The notes: generated by a model not told the origin, from the sequence alone. Positions 26,077 to 34,613 are shown, counted from the stretch's first letter. The stretch: 58,364 bases of DNA from an uncultured Christensenellaceae bacterium (GCA_905234985.1 CAJOJQ010000016.1:1-58364); one strand, 5' to 3'. Translations and numbers: made by a program.

Positions 26077-26887
26077 TTGGACCCTGAACGTGACGGGGAA
26101 GCGGCCCGACGACTATCACCTGCTGGATATGCTGATGCAGCCCATCGCCCTGCACGATACTTTGTATATCGAAGAAGCGGAAGGGCTGTCCCTGACGGTG
26201 GAAGGCATAGACGGTTTATCCGCTGGGGATGATAATTTGGTGCTGCGTGCCGCCCGAACCCTGCAAGCGCTGGTCGGTATTTCCAAAGGAGCGCAAATAC
26301 ATTTGGTCAAGCGCATCCCCATGGGGGCAGGCCTGGGGGGCGGCAGCGCCGACGCGGCAGCGGCCCTGAAAGGACTGAACAAGCTATGGGGCGTCGGCCT
26401 GGATCTGCCCGCCCTGTGCCGGATCGGGGAAAGGCTGGGGGCCGATATTCCCTTCTGCCTCCACGACGCGCCCCGGCGCGCCCAAGGCATCGGGGAAATC
26501 CTGACGCCCATTGAAAGCGGCTTCTTTTCCCTGATCCTTTTGCAGCCCTGCGCCGCCCTGTCCACCAAGGAAGTGTTTACGGCTTATCACGCCTCCGCAT
26601 CTATCGTACCGGCGGATGCGGAAAAGGCCCTGGAAGCCCTGGAAACGGGCGACCTGAACGCCCTGCGCGCCTGCGGGGGCAACGTGCTGGAAAGCGCCTC
26701 CATCCCCCTCAGGCCCCAAATCGCGGAGGCCAAGGAAGCCCTGTACCAGTCCGGCGCGGCCTTCGCCCAAATGACCGGCTCCGGCTCCGTAGTTTTCGGC
26801 GCGTATGAAACCGCCGCTCAGGCGCAAAGGGCCTATGACATATTAAAAGACCGCTATTCCCCCTGTATCCTCACTGAAACAGCTTAA
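26048..26887 (+). CDS. ispE: 4-diphosphocytidyl-2-C-methyl-D-erythritol kinase
   Basis: A 279-residue GHMP kinase, the fourth step of the MEP isoprenoid pathway. The N-terminal AKINWTLNVTGKRPDDYHLLDM and the ATP motif PMGAGLGGGSADAAAAL are diagnostic, and MTGSGSVVFG is near the end. The start at ATG 26048 follows GGAGG by five bases and lies inside the end of the kinase gene, so translation is coupled. An earlier in-frame start at 25931 would overlap the kinase much more and lacks family similarity. Confidence 0.95.
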   Translation: MEIQARAKINWTLNVTGKRPDDYHLLDMLMQPIALHDTLYIEEAEGLSLTVEGIDGLSAGDDNLVLRAARTLQALVGISKGAQIHLVKRIPMGAGLGGGSADAAAALKGLNKLWGVGLDLPALCRIGERLGADIPFCLHDAPRRAQGIGEILTPIESGFFSLILLQPCAALSTKEVFTAYHASASIVPADAEKALEALETGDLNALRACGGNVLESASIPLRPQIAEAKEALYQSGAAFAQMTGSGSVVFGAYETAAQAQRAYDILKDRYSPCILTETA

Positions 26888-26888
26888 T

Positions 26889-28370
26889 ATGGAGAACCGC
26901 ATGGAGAAAGTGCCCCATAAAAAAACGCGGCGGCCCTTCAAAGGCCGCACCGTGCTGCTGATTTTGCTCTGCTGCGCCGCGCTGGCGGGGTTTGGGCTGT
27001 ATATCCTGCGCTCCCAGCCCGTTTCCCTGCCCCCCATCGCCGAAAAGGAAACGGTGCTGCTGTTCAGCCGTCCGAAGGAGGACATCGTTGCCGTCGCCAT
27101 CGCGCCGAAAGACGGGACGGCCTATCCCCTGATCCGTCAGGGAGGTTCCTTTGCGCTCATGGGCCGGGAGGATGAAAAGCTGCGCTCCGATATCATTGAC
27201 GATCTGCTGATTTCCCTGACAGAACTGCCCGCGGAAAATACTGTGCTGCAAAATCTCACCGAGGCCCAGGGTCTGCGGCCCGCCGATTTCGGCCTGGACC
27301 CGGCGCTGGCCCGCGTCACCGTGACCTATGCCGACGGGGAAAAGAAGGAACTGCGGGTGGGCAATCTGACCCCCAACGAGGAAACGCCCCAGCGCTACTG
27401 CATGGTCAGCGGTTCTGATACCCTGTATACCATTTTGGAGGCGGACAGCGTACCCCTGCTGCGGGACATGGATTCCCTGCGGGATTTTGCCCAGCCTTCT
27501 TTGGACGGCTCCCTGCTGGACCGCATCGAAGTGACCGGGCAGGTGGAATGGGCGCTGCATTATACCCCCTCCGGCTGGCAGATGGACGCGCCCTTTTCCT
27601 ATCCCCTCTCCACCCTGCGCACGGACGCGCTGCTGAAAAAAATCGAAAGCATGGGCTTTGCCGCGTGCTTGGGGAAAGCGGAAAACCTGAACCTCATGGA
27701 CTACGGGCTGGACGCCCCCGCCCTCACCGTCACCCTCACCCAGGCCGCCACCGTGATCACCGGGGAAACCACGGAGGGGGAGCAGGTCAGCGTGCCCGTG
27801 CCGGAAACGGTCTATACCCTGCGCGTCGGCAACGAGACCGGCAAAAGCGGTGTGTACGTCCAGTGGCAGGATCAGGTATTCACCGCCAGCAATTTCCTCT
27901 TGGGCTTCTGGAAAGAGCTTGAACCCCTGGATTACCTGCTGCAAACCCCCGTGAATTTGCTGGTAAACGACCTAAACGAAGTGCGTTTTTCCCGAAACGG
28001 CAGCACCCACGCCTATCAGGTGCGCATGGTGGAGCAAGTCACGGAAAACAACCAGATCGCCGTGGACGAATACGGCCGCATACTCTACGACTGCGCCGTG
28101 AACCGGGTGGGCGAAACCCAGGACATGGACGCGGAAGCCTTTCTTTCCTGGTATACCCGTTTGGCCTCCCTGGCCGGGGACGGGAAACTCCCGGAGGGTT
28201 GGGTTCCTTCCGGCGAAAGCCGCGCGAAAATCGTTCTCATCAACGATCACCTGACCCGTACTATTACCCTCTGGCCTTACGACGTCCTGCACGACGCCAT
28301 CGCCGTGGACGGCGTGGCGCTGTACTACATCCGCAATACCTGGCTGGACGAAATCGGCGAAGCGCCATAA
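26889..28370 (+). CDS. DUF4340 membrane-anchored protein
   Basis: A 493-residue protein with an N-terminal basic segment, one membrane helix (about residues 17-37) and a long outer region with repeated DUF4340 units (for example LRPADFGLDPALARVTVTY and MDYGLDAPALTVTLTQ). DUF4340 proteins are usually encoded with Gld-type ABC exporters (ATPase, permease, GldG). Such a cluster is present at 49.5-52.8 kb but without this gene, so the partner may have been separated. The gene begins one base after the ispE stop. Confidence 0.88.
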   Translation: MENRMEKVPHKKTRRPFKGRTVLLILLCCAALAGFGLYILRSQPVSLPPIAEKETVLLFSRPKEDIVAVAIAPKDGTAYPLIRQGGSFALMGREDEKLRSDIIDDLLISLTELPAENTVLQNLTEAQGLRPADFGLDPALARVTVTYADGEKKELRVGNLTPNEETPQRYCMVSGSDTLYTILEADSVPLLRDMDSLRDFAQPSLDGSLLDRIEVTGQVEWALHYTPSGWQMDAPFSYPLSTLRTDALLKKIESMGFAACLGKAENLNLMDYGLDAPALTVTLTQAATVITGETTEGEQVSVPVPETVYTLRVGNETGKSGVYVQWQDQVFTASNFLLGFWKELEPLDYLLQTPVNLLVNDLNEVRFSRNGSTHAYQVRMVEQVTENNQIAVDEYGRILYDCAVNRVGETQDMDAEAFLSWYTRLASLAGDGKLPEGWVPSGESRAKIVLINDHLTRTITLWPYDVLHDAIAVDGVALYYIRNTWLDEIGEAP

Positions 28371-28380
28371 TTGATAAAAA

Positions 28381-28444
28381 CTGGGGGAAACCATTCTTTG
28401 GGGGCCAAAGAATGGTTTCCCCCAGACCCCCTTCCAAGAAAGCC
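28381..28444 (+). repeat. Hairpin repeat, family C, copy 2
   Basis: Same stem as copy 1 (AAACCATTCTTTG paired with CAAAGAATGGTTT, flanked by GGGGG/CCCCC) and the same tail CAGACCCCCTTCCAAGAAAG. It starts 11 bases after the DUF4340 stop codon. Confidence 0.85.
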
Positions 28445-28468
28445 GTAAAGGAAAACCAAACAACAAAG

Positions 28469-28531
28469 GCCCGTCAGTTAGTACTCGGTGATGGCAAAAC
28501 TGCCATGGCCGGATTTCCTGACGGGCTTGTT
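28469..28531 (+). terminator. Terminator-like two-part hairpin
   Basis: GCCCGTCAG (28469) pairs with CTGACGGGC (28518), enclosing a smaller stem ATGGCA/TGCCAT, and TTGTT follows. It probably ends transcripts from the ispE-DUF4340 operon. Confidence 0.5.
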
Positions 28532-28654
28532 CATAAGATAACAGGTCTGAGCGCCCCTTTCAAGCAGACTTTCTAATCAGATTGACACGTTTTTAGTATC
28601 ACTGCTACCATTTGCCTAACAGAAGAAGACGGAGCTGGGGATAATCAGGGGGAT

Positions 28655-28986
28655 TGTCAAGGGGGCGCTTCCCCCTTGACTGTAATCCGCACCGGCGGCG
28701 TGTACGCCGGGAGGACGGAAAATTCTGGAAGGAACGAAGATGACTGGAAGAAATTTTCCTTCTTTGCGGTTTTTCCGCCCGGAAATCCTGAAAGGATTTT
28801 AGGAAAAACCGTGCGGGGGGACGAACCACGGGCGACCGCCTGTGGCGGGAGTTTCGCCCGTGGTGAGATCGGGCGAAACGAGCAATGTCCGCATGAAGCG
28901 GACTTGCGACGATTGAGCCCGCGGATCCGCGGGGGGGTATGCAATACCCGCCCGCGCGTTGCCATGCAGCGATAGCTGAATGGCAA
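28655..28986. repeat. Dense array of about nine stem-loops
   Basis: The gap between convergent genes contains consecutive perfect stems: CAAGGGGG/CCCCCTTG, CCGGCG/CGCCGG, GGAAAATT/AATTTTCC, CGGTTTTTCC/GGAAAAACCG with AAATCC/GGATTT inside, ACCACGGGCGA/TCGCCCGTGGT with CCGCC/GGCGG inside, GTCCGC/GCGGAC, CCCGCGGATCCGCGGG, GGGTA/TACCC and GTTGCCAT/ATGGCAAC. No gene is visible. It may be a composite of interspersed palindromic repeats or a structured RNA. Confidence 0.75.
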
Positions 28987-28990
28987 CGTG

Positions 28991-29905
28991 TTACCATAGC
29001 GAATCCGGGTAAATCCCCTCCCGCTTCATCCTTGCGATGGCGGCCTGCACCTGGGGCATATCGGGTTGGTAGGTGACGCCGTACCACTTTTCCGGGCAGG
29101 GCAGCACCCGCACCTTTGCCTTGCCCTCGGCAATCAGCTGATTGGGGATCAAGGGCAGGAAGTATTCGCATTTCAGGGGATTCTTGGGCAAATTTTCGGC
29201 CAGGAACCCGGCGAAGCGGTTTTCGATTTCCGTCAGGATATCCGGGGTGAAGCCCCAGAAATTCATGGAAACGGTGGTTCCCGCGGGCAGGAAAGTGAAG
29301 GTCTGGCCGTCGTCCTCGGTATAGGCCGCGCCGCCGTCCCGAGGTTCGATGTGGGTGCGCTCCACGATGCCCGTCAGGAACTGGCCGGTGGGGTCCATGG
29401 CGCATACGCCCCGGGCCACGTGGCCGTTTTCCGTCAGGGTGTTTTCCACCTGATAGCCCACCATGGCGTACTCGTGCGCCGGATGGGGGGAGACCAGATA
29501 ATCGTACAGGGTTTTGAACGCGCCCTTGCCGTAGAAATCATCGGCATTGATCACCGCGAAGGGGGCGGTGATAGCGTCCTTGGCGCACAGCACGGCATGG
29601 CCCGTGCCCCAGGGCTTCACCCGGCCCTCGGGAATGGAAAACCCGGCGGGCAGGATTTCAGGCAGCTGATGCACATACTCGATTTCCGCCGCGCCGCCGA
29701 CGCGCTTGCCCAGCGTGTCCCGGAACAGGGCTTCGTTTTCCGGCTTCACGATCAAAATGATCTTGCCAAAGCCCGCCCGCACCGCGTCAAAAATGGAAAA
29801 ATCAATGATCCAGTGGTTTTGAGGATCCACAGGGGCCATTTGCTTGAGGCCGCCGAACCGGCTGCCCAGCCCCGCCGCCATGATCACTACCTGGGGTTTC
29901 TGCAT
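28991..29905 (-). CDS. Sugar-phosphate nucleotidyltransferase
   Basis: A 304-residue protein with the NTP_transferase fold. The nucleotide loop AAGLGSRFGGLKQMAPV lies at residues 10-26, INADDFYGKGAF gives the metal-binding aspartates, and GTGHAVLCAKDAI is typical of glucose-1-phosphate or related nucleotidyltransferases. It probably makes an activated sugar. No sugar pathway genes are adjacent, so the sugar cannot be named. It has its own promoter, divergent from the GH105 gene, and ends in the hairpin array. Confidence 0.85.
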   Translation of the reverse strand: MQKPQVVIMAAGLGSRFGGLKQMAPVDPQNHWIIDFSIFDAVRAGFGKIILIVKPENEALFRDTLGKRVGGAAEIEYVHQLPEILPAGFSIPEGRVKPWGTGHAVLCAKDAITAPFAVINADDFYGKGAFKTLYDYLVSPHPAHEYAMVGYQVENTLTENGHVARGVCAMDPTGQFLTGIVERTHIEPRDGGAAYTEDDGQTFTFLPAGTTVSMNFWGFTPDILTEIENRFAGFLAENLPKNPLKCEYFLPLIPNQLIAEGKAKVRVLPCPEKWYGVTYQPDMPQVQAAIARMKREGIYPDSLW

Positions 29906-29967
29906 AAAGGATTCCTCCTCGAATCGTCGTGCCTGTCTTTCGGGCGGTCTTTCTCCCGCTCCTCTTC

Positions 29968-29996
29968 ATTATATCCTCAATTTCCTTTTTTGTCCA
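29968..29996 (-). promoter_or_regulatory. Promoter of the nucleotidyltransferase gene
   Basis: On the minus strand TGGACA, 17 bases, TATAAT, about 63 bases before the start codon. Confidence 0.6.
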
Positions 29997-30016
29997 TCCT
30001 TCTTTCCGGCCCTTCG

Positions 30017-30045
30017 TTGACGCAAAAGCGCGTTTATGGTACACT
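30017..30045 (+). promoter_or_regulatory. Promoter of the GH105 gene
   Basis: TTGACG, 17 bases, TACACT, about 40 bases before the GH105 start. Confidence 0.7.
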
Positions 30046-30084
30046 GTGAGCAAAGAAGAAATCCGGCGAAAGAGGGCGACCACC

Positions 30085-31110
30085 ATGGATTACCGGGAAT
30101 TGGCGAACCGGGTGCTGAACCGGCTGAAGCAGAGCAAGGGCGACGGCCGGTGGGACGATCATTTGAGCTTAGCCACCTGGGAATGGCCCCAGGGCGTGGC
30201 CATGTACGCCATGCTGAAGGTATACGAAGCGTCCCGGGACGAAACGTTGCTGGCGGAAATCAAAGCCTGGTACGACGGCCACATCGCCCGGGGCCTGCCG
30301 AACCGCAACATCAACACCACCGCGCCCATGTTGGGCCTGACCCTGCTGTATGAAATCACAGGGGATGAAAAATACGTTCCCGTCCTTTCCGCTTGGGCGG
30401 AATGGATACAGAAACGCCTGCCCCGCACGGAGGAAGGGGGCTTTCAGCACCTGACCAGCGATTGCGTCAACGAACAGCAGCTGTGGGACGATACCCTGTT
30501 CATGACCTGCCTGTTCCTCTACCGGGCGGGGCTTGCGCTAAACAGGCAGGAATGGCGGGAGGAAGCCAAGTACCAGTTCCTGCTGCACATCAAGTACCTG
30601 CACTGCGACAAAACCGGGCTGTGGTACCACGGCTGGTGCTTTTTGGGCCGCCACCACTTCGGGGAAGCCTTCTGGGCCAGGGGCAACAGCTGGATCACCG
30701 CCGGGGCCGTCGATTTCATTCAATGGCTGCCGGAAAGCGACCCGGTGCGCAGGATCGTGACGGAAACCTGGCTGGAGCAGTGCCGCGCCCTGTTGGATTG
30801 TCAGGATCGGGAAACCGGCCTGTGGCACACCCTGCTGGATCACCCCGACAGCTATCTGGAAACCTCCGCCAGCGCCGCCATCGCCTACGGCCTGCTCAAG
30901 GGCTGCCGCTTGGGGCTGCTTTCCTGCCGGGAGCAGGCTATGGCCGCCGTACAGGGCGTGACACAAATGATCGGCGCGGACGGGCTGGTGGGCGGCGTCA
31001 GCTACGGCACCCCCATGGGCATGGATTTAGACTTTTACCGCCGCGTACCCATTCAGCCCACCGCCTACGGCCAGGGACTGACGTTCCTGATGCTCACGGA
31101 ACTCATGTAG
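30085..31110 (+). CDS. Glycoside hydrolase family 105 (unsaturated glycuronyl hydrolase)
   Basis: A 341-residue cytoplasmic protein with an alpha/alpha-barrel typical of GH105 (YteR/YesR). Family motifs include WEWPQGVAMYAMLKVYE, FMTCLFLYRAG, GEAFWARGNSWITAGAVDF and ETSASAAIAYGLLKG. Such enzymes remove unsaturated uronic acid from rhamnogalacturonan or related oligosaccharides after lyase action. There is no signal peptide and no transporter or lyase gene nearby. I start at ATG 30085 after AGAGGG; upstream in-frame sequence overlaps the promoter. Confidence 0.9.
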   Translation: MDYRELANRVLNRLKQSKGDGRWDDHLSLATWEWPQGVAMYAMLKVYEASRDETLLAEIKAWYDGHIARGLPNRNINTTAPMLGLTLLYEITGDEKYVPVLSAWAEWIQKRLPRTEEGGFQHLTSDCVNEQQLWDDTLFMTCLFLYRAGLALNRQEWREEAKYQFLLHIKYLHCDKTGLWYHGWCFLGRHHFGEAFWARGNSWITAGAVDFIQWLPESDPVRRIVTETWLEQCRALLDCQDRETGLWHTLLDHPDSYLETSASAAIAYGLLKGCRLGLLSCREQAMAAVQGVTQMIGADGLVGGVSYGTPMGMDLDFYRRVPIQPTAYGQGLTFLMLTELM

Positions 31111-31200
31111 CGATTCGGTCGACGCCACAGTTTTTTGGCTTTTTATGGGCAAACTGTTGTTAAAAATGTTGGGATAAATTGGTTTTTCCCCTTCTTTCTC

Positions 31201-31229
31201 TTGCCTTTTCCCCCAAAAACTTGTATAAT
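31201..31229 (+). promoter_or_regulatory. Promoter of the DeoR-type regulator
   Basis: TTGCCT, 17 bases, TATAAT, 38 bases before the start codon. Confidence 0.7.
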
Positions 31230-31237
31230 AAACAAGT
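31219..31237 (+). promoter_or_regulatory. Candidate autoregulatory operator
   Basis: An inverted repeat ACTTGT, seven bases, ACAAGT is centred on the -10 box of the DeoR-type gene, a usual place for self-repression. Confidence 0.5.
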
Positions 31238-31266
31238 CGAGTTGATTAAAAACGAGGTGCAATCGT

Positions 31267-32031
31267 ATGAAATCCAGGCGCTTAACGGAAATGGAAGGGT
31301 ATATTCTCACCCACGGCTCCGTCCCCATGGAGGAGCTGCGCGACGTTTTCAGGATTTCCATGAACACGGCGCGGCGGGACACTGCGGAGTTGGTTCGGGG
31401 CGGTCGGGTGGAAAAGGTGTACGGCGGCGTGAAGGCCAGGGAATTGGTATCTCCCCTGGTGCCCTACGAGGTGCGCAGCAGCTGCCCCAGCCTGGCCAAA
31501 GAGGTCATCGGCAGGGCGGCGGGCAATATGGTGCGGGACGGCGATATCATTTTTATCGACTCCGGCACCACCACGCCCTACGTCATGGAATCCATCAAGA
31601 ACAAACGTGTCACCGTCATCACCAACAACATCGAGGTGATCCTTCGGGCGCTGGAGTACGAAAACATCCAACTCATCGTGCTGCCCGGGGAAGTACACCG
31701 CAAAACCCACTCCATCACCGGGGAGGATTCGGCGGCTTATTTGAGCCACCTGAACACCAATTACGCTTTCATGGCCGCCACCGGCGCGTCCCTGACCAAC
31801 GTGACCAATTCCAGTCCGCTGGAATATTCCATCAAGCAGGCCGCCGTGGCCCACACGGAAAAAGCGGTGCTGCTGGTCACGGGCGGCAAATTCGGCGTGA
31901 CCAGCCTGCTTTCCTACGCTTCCCTGGATCAGTTCCATACCGTGGTCACGGACAGCACCATTCCCAAGGAATACCGGGAACGGCTGGAAAGCCTGCGGGT
32001 GAATTTGAACATCGTGGACGACGTGGGATAA
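31267..32031 (+). CDS. DeoR/GlpR-family transcription regulator
   Basis: A 254-residue regulator. Residues 5-55 are a DeoR-type winged helix (MEELRDVFRISMNTARRDTAEL), and the rest is the sugar-phosphate sensing domain with IIFIDSGTTTPYVMESI and VTVITNNIEVILRALEYE, typical of the DeoR C-terminal domain. These proteins usually repress sugar catabolism genes and respond to a phosphorylated sugar. No target operon is adjacent. The start follows AACGAGG. Confidence 0.9.
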   Translation: MKSRRLTEMEGYILTHGSVPMEELRDVFRISMNTARRDTAELVRGGRVEKVYGGVKARELVSPLVPYEVRSSCPSLAKEVIGRAAGNMVRDGDIIFIDSGTTTPYVMESIKNKRVTVITNNIEVILRALEYENIQLIVLPGEVHRKTHSITGEDSAAYLSHLNTNYAFMAATGASLTNVTNSSPLEYSIKQAAVAHTEKAVLLVTGGKFGVTSLLSYASLDQFHTVVTDSTIPKEYRERLESLRVNLNIVDDVG

Positions 32032-32055
32032 CCGCCGGGTATACCGTAAAAAATC

Positions 32056-32080
32056 GGAGGGCTTGCGCTCTCCTTTTTTG
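32056..32080 (+). terminator. Terminator of the DeoR-type gene
   Basis: GGAGGGC and GCTCTCC pair across a TTGC loop (one G-T pair), followed by TTTTTT. It lies between convergent genes. Confidence 0.7.
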
Positions 32081-32081
32081 T

Positions 32082-32612
32082 TTATCCGTTTTCCAATTGT
32101 TCCGCCAGGGCAAGCAGATCCTCCGGGGCGTGGATGCGATAATCAGCGTGATCCTCGGGCAGCTCTTCGGTAAAGGGCCGCCGCTTGCTCCAGTCCAGCA
32201 GCACGGAGATGAGGCCGAAGCGGTTGGCCCCCCGGATATCCCGGCTCACGTTGTTGCCGATCATCAGGACGCGGCTTTTGTCCGCTTCCGTCAGGCCCAT
32301 GGCCTCCATGGCGGCGGAAAACATTTTGGGGCTGGGCTTATCCTCCCCCACCGCTTCCGAAATGATCCAGGCGGAAAAGATGTGATCCAGGCCGTTTTCC
32401 TCCATGGTGTTGTGGAAGGACTGCACCAGCCCGTCTGCCACCATCACGATGGCATAGCCCGCTTCATGCAGGCGCAGATAGGTTTCCTTCGCCCCGGGAA
32501 TGCAGTCCGCGTGGATCACCACGCCCTGATCGTTCCGCGCCTCGGTGCCCTCGTCGATGATGGTATCGCCGATATCGGTAAAGATGATCAGCCGCTTTTT
32601 TTCATTTGCCAT
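32082..32612 (-). CDS. HAD-superfamily hydrolase
   Basis: A 176-residue HAD protein. Motif I reads FTDIGDTI, that is DxGD in place of the common DxDGT, so the nucleophile is present but the second aspartate is shifted by one. Motif III lysine is in GEDKPSPKMF, and motif IV reads GNNVSRDI with Asp following. A phosphatase of the pyrimidine-nucleotidase type is likely, but the unusual motif I leaves the activity uncertain. It is convergent with the regulator gene and has no operon partner. Confidence 0.8.
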   Translation of the reverse strand: MANEKKRLIIFTDIGDTIIDEGTEARNDQGVVIHADCIPGAKETYLRLHEAGYAIVMVADGLVQSFHNTMEENGLDHIFSAWIISEAVGEDKPSPKMFSAAMEAMGLTEADKSRVLMIGNNVSRDIRGANRFGLISVLLDWSKRRPFTEELPEDHADYRIHAPEDLLALAEQLENG

Positions 32613-32680
32613 GCAATCACGCCTCCCGCGATCTGAATGTATTTATCATATCATATTCCGCCTGTTTTTTCAATGCGGGA

Positions 32681-32709
32681 TTGACATTCAGCCCCGCATC
32701 ATGTAAGAT
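32681..32709 (+). promoter_or_regulatory. Sigma-A promoter of the DUF1858/ferritin-like genes
   Basis: A perfect TTGACA, 17 bases, then TAAGAT, about 43 bases before the DUF1858 start. Confidence 0.75.
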
Positions 32710-32751
32710 GGAACCTGAGCCAAAAAGGCCCGAAAGGAGCGCAAAAATTTT

Positions 32752-32961
32752 ATGGAAACGACTGTGAACAAGAGCATGAGCATCGGCGAAGTGCTGAACA
32801 TCCACCGCGGCACCGCCCGCATCCTGACCTCCTTCGGCATGCACTGCTTAGGCTGCCCCCATTCCATCATGGAATCTCTGGAGGACGCCTGCGCCGTTCA
32901 CGGCACCAACGTGGACGAGCTGGTGCATCAGCTGAACGAATTCCTGGCCGAAGCGAAATAA
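32752..32961 (+). CDS. DUF1858 small protein
   Basis: A 69-residue DUF1858 protein, similar to the N-terminal domain of ScdA/RIC. It has the motif MHCLGCPHS with a CxxC pair near the middle and the helix IGEVLNIHRGTARILTSFG. Members are linked to iron-sulfur or nitrosative stress repair. It starts after GAAAGGAG and is followed four bases later by the ferritin-like gene, fitting a redox-stress pair. Confidence 0.9.
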   Translation: METTVNKSMSIGEVLNIHRGTARILTSFGMHCLGCPHSIMESLEDACAVHGTNVDELVHQLNEFLAEAK

Positions 32962-32965
32962 GGCC

Positions 32966-33439
32966 ATGGACGTCCGCTGCGCAGGAGAAGCCCTGTATAT
33001 CGCCTGCCAGATGGAAAAGCGGGCCATCCGCCTGTACGAACGGGCGCTGGCCGTATTTGCGGACGGCGCCTGTCAGGACGCCGTCCGCGCCATTCTGGCG
33101 GAAGAAAAAAATCACCTGAATCAGTTTTCCCGGATGGGCGCGGAAACGCCCGATTTTGAACGGGCGCAGCTGCTTTCCGCCAAGGCGGCGGAGGTGCTGT
33201 TTTCCGGCGGCCTGGTAGAAGCCCAGCGAAAAGGCGCGTTCCAGTCCGTTCGCAGCCTGTACGCTTTCGCGGCCCGGGAAGAGGAAGAAGCCGTCCGGCA
33301 ATATTCCGCCTTTGCCTCTTCCCTGACCGGCAGCGCCGCCAGCGCTTTTTCAGCCATCGCCCTGGAGGAAAAGCAGCACTTATGCAAGCTGAACGCGCTG
33401 CTTGACCAATCCGCGACAGAGTTGAGAGCGGAGAGTTGA
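32966..33439 (+). CDS. Ferritin-like/rubrerythrin-type di-iron protein
   Basis: A 157-residue four-helix protein. Two ExxH pairs (EEKNH and EEKQH) together with glutamates in MEKRAIRLYERAL and REEEEAVRQYSAF give the di-iron ligands of the rubrerythrin/ferritin-like family. There is no rubredoxin domain. It probably reduces peroxide or stores iron with a separate electron donor. The last codons and the stop lie inside repeat element A2, so the native C-terminus may have been replaced. Confidence 0.85.
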   Translation: MDVRCAGEALYIACQMEKRAIRLYERALAVFADGACQDAVRAILAEEKNHLNQFSRMGAETPDFERAQLLSAKAAEVLFSGGLVEAQRKGAFQSVRSLYAFAAREEEEAVRQYSAFASSLTGSAASAFSAIALEEKQHLCKLNALLDQSATELRAES

Positions 33440-33520
33440 GCGTTGAGATATTATAGTGTCACATCGCGGGGCGACCCGGTCGACCAACTATATCAATCTC
33501 AACTCTCAACTCTACACTCT
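33418..33520. repeat. Heptamer-armed palindromic element A2
   Basis: A 103-base element. The left arm (AGAGTTGAGAGCGGAGAGTT) overlaps the 3' end of the ferritin-like gene and supplies its stop codon at 33437. The right arm is TCTCAAC repeats ending ACACTCT. The core is not shared with A1 or A3 and includes GGGGCGACCCGGTCG. Confidence 0.85.
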
Positions 33521-33569
33521 TTTCACGCCTAACATATGAAATCTTTGTAAAGAAGGAAACAAACCCGAA

Positions 33570-34577
33570 ATGATGCAGCAGCTTACTGTAGCTTCCCTGA
33601 GCCGGGACATGAAATTTGAAGGCTTTCTTTTGGTGCGCTCGGCGGATCAGCGCACCTCCTCCAACGGCGGCAAATACCTGGACATGACCCTGTGCGACAC
33701 TACCGGAGACATCAACTGCAAAATGTGGGACGGCACCGTGCAGCCCCCTAAGCAGGGCGCGGTGATCAAGGTGCGGGGCACTGTGCAGGAATACAACGGG
33801 CGGCTGCAGATGCGCATCGAGCGCCTGCGCAATCCCTCCACGGCGGACGAGGTGGACGTAAGCCAACTGATGCCCTGTGCGCCGGAACCGCCCCAGGATA
33901 TGCTGCGGGAAATCAACCGCGCCATTGACAAAATGAAAACGCCGGAGCTGCAGGCCATCCTGCGGGAAATGATTGCGATGTGCGGCGATAAGCTCAATTA
34001 CTACCCCGCCGCCCAGCGGGTACACCACGCGGAGCGCAGCGGCCTGCTGCACCATACCGTGAGCGTTCTTCGGGCGGCGGAGGCCGTACTGCCCCTGTAC
34101 CCCTTCCTGGACGGCGACCTGCTGCGGGCCGGGGCCATCGCCCACGACCTGAGCAAAACCGCCGAGTTCATCAGCGACGACGCGGGCATCGTGTCCGATT
34201 ATTCCGCCGAAGGGCAGCTGCTGGGCCATCTGGTTCACGGCGTGGCCCAGGTGCGGGAGGCCGCCCGGCGGGCAAACGTGACCGGGGAATACGTGCTGCT
34301 GCTTTCCCACATGATCATCAGCCACCACGGCCTGCCGGAACACGGCAGCCCCCGCCCCCCCATGTTCCCCGAGGCCGAAATGCTGCACCTGCTGGACGAT
34401 ATGGACGCCAAGATGAACGAAATGGAGGGCGTCATGCGCCGCACCCCCGCGGGCGCGTTCTCCGAAAAAATCTGGACCCTCGACCGGCGGCTGTACCATC
34501 CCCGCATCCACGCGGAAGCGGAGCAGGAAGATCCTGTTTCGCCCTCCGCCAGCGACCTTTATTCCGGGCTTTTGTAA
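33570..34577 (+). CDS. YhaM-like 3'-5' exoribonuclease (OB and HD domains)
   Basis: A 335-residue protein with an N-terminal OB-fold (about residues 12-95: FLLVRSADQRTSSNGGKYLDM and INCKMWDG) and a C-terminal HD domain (HHTVSVLRAAEAV, then GAIAHDLSKTAEF, then HMIISHHGLPEHGSP). This pairing defines YhaM-type 3'-5' exonucleases. The start follows AAGAAGG. It has no obvious partner genes. Confidence 0.9.
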   Translation: MMQQLTVASLSRDMKFEGFLLVRSADQRTSSNGGKYLDMTLCDTTGDINCKMWDGTVQPPKQGAVIKVRGTVQEYNGRLQMRIERLRNPSTADEVDVSQLMPCAPEPPQDMLREINRAIDKMKTPELQAILREMIAMCGDKLNYYPAAQRVHHAERSGLLHHTVSVLRAAEAVLPLYPFLDGDLLRAGAIAHDLSKTAEFISDDAGIVSDYSAEGQLLGHLVHGVAQVREAARRANVTGEYVLLLSHMIISHHGLPEHGSPRPPMFPEAEMLHLLDDMDAKMNEMEGVMRRTPAGAFSEKIWTLDRRLYHPRIHAEAEQEDPVSPSASDLYSGLL

Positions 34578-34613
34578 AATCTTCGGAAAACGCTTCCAGC
34601 GACAGCAAAACGC

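Noticed and set aside
28469..28531. tRNA-like fold
   Set aside because: The outer and inner stems lack an acceptor CCA, a TTC loop and an anticodon arm of correct size; it better fits a terminator hairpin.
32082..32612. HAD protein with DIGD motif as a dead enzyme
   Set aside because: The nucleophile aspartate is present and, as far as I recall, similar DIGDT motifs recur in clostridial HAD proteins, so it was not treated as a striking anomaly.
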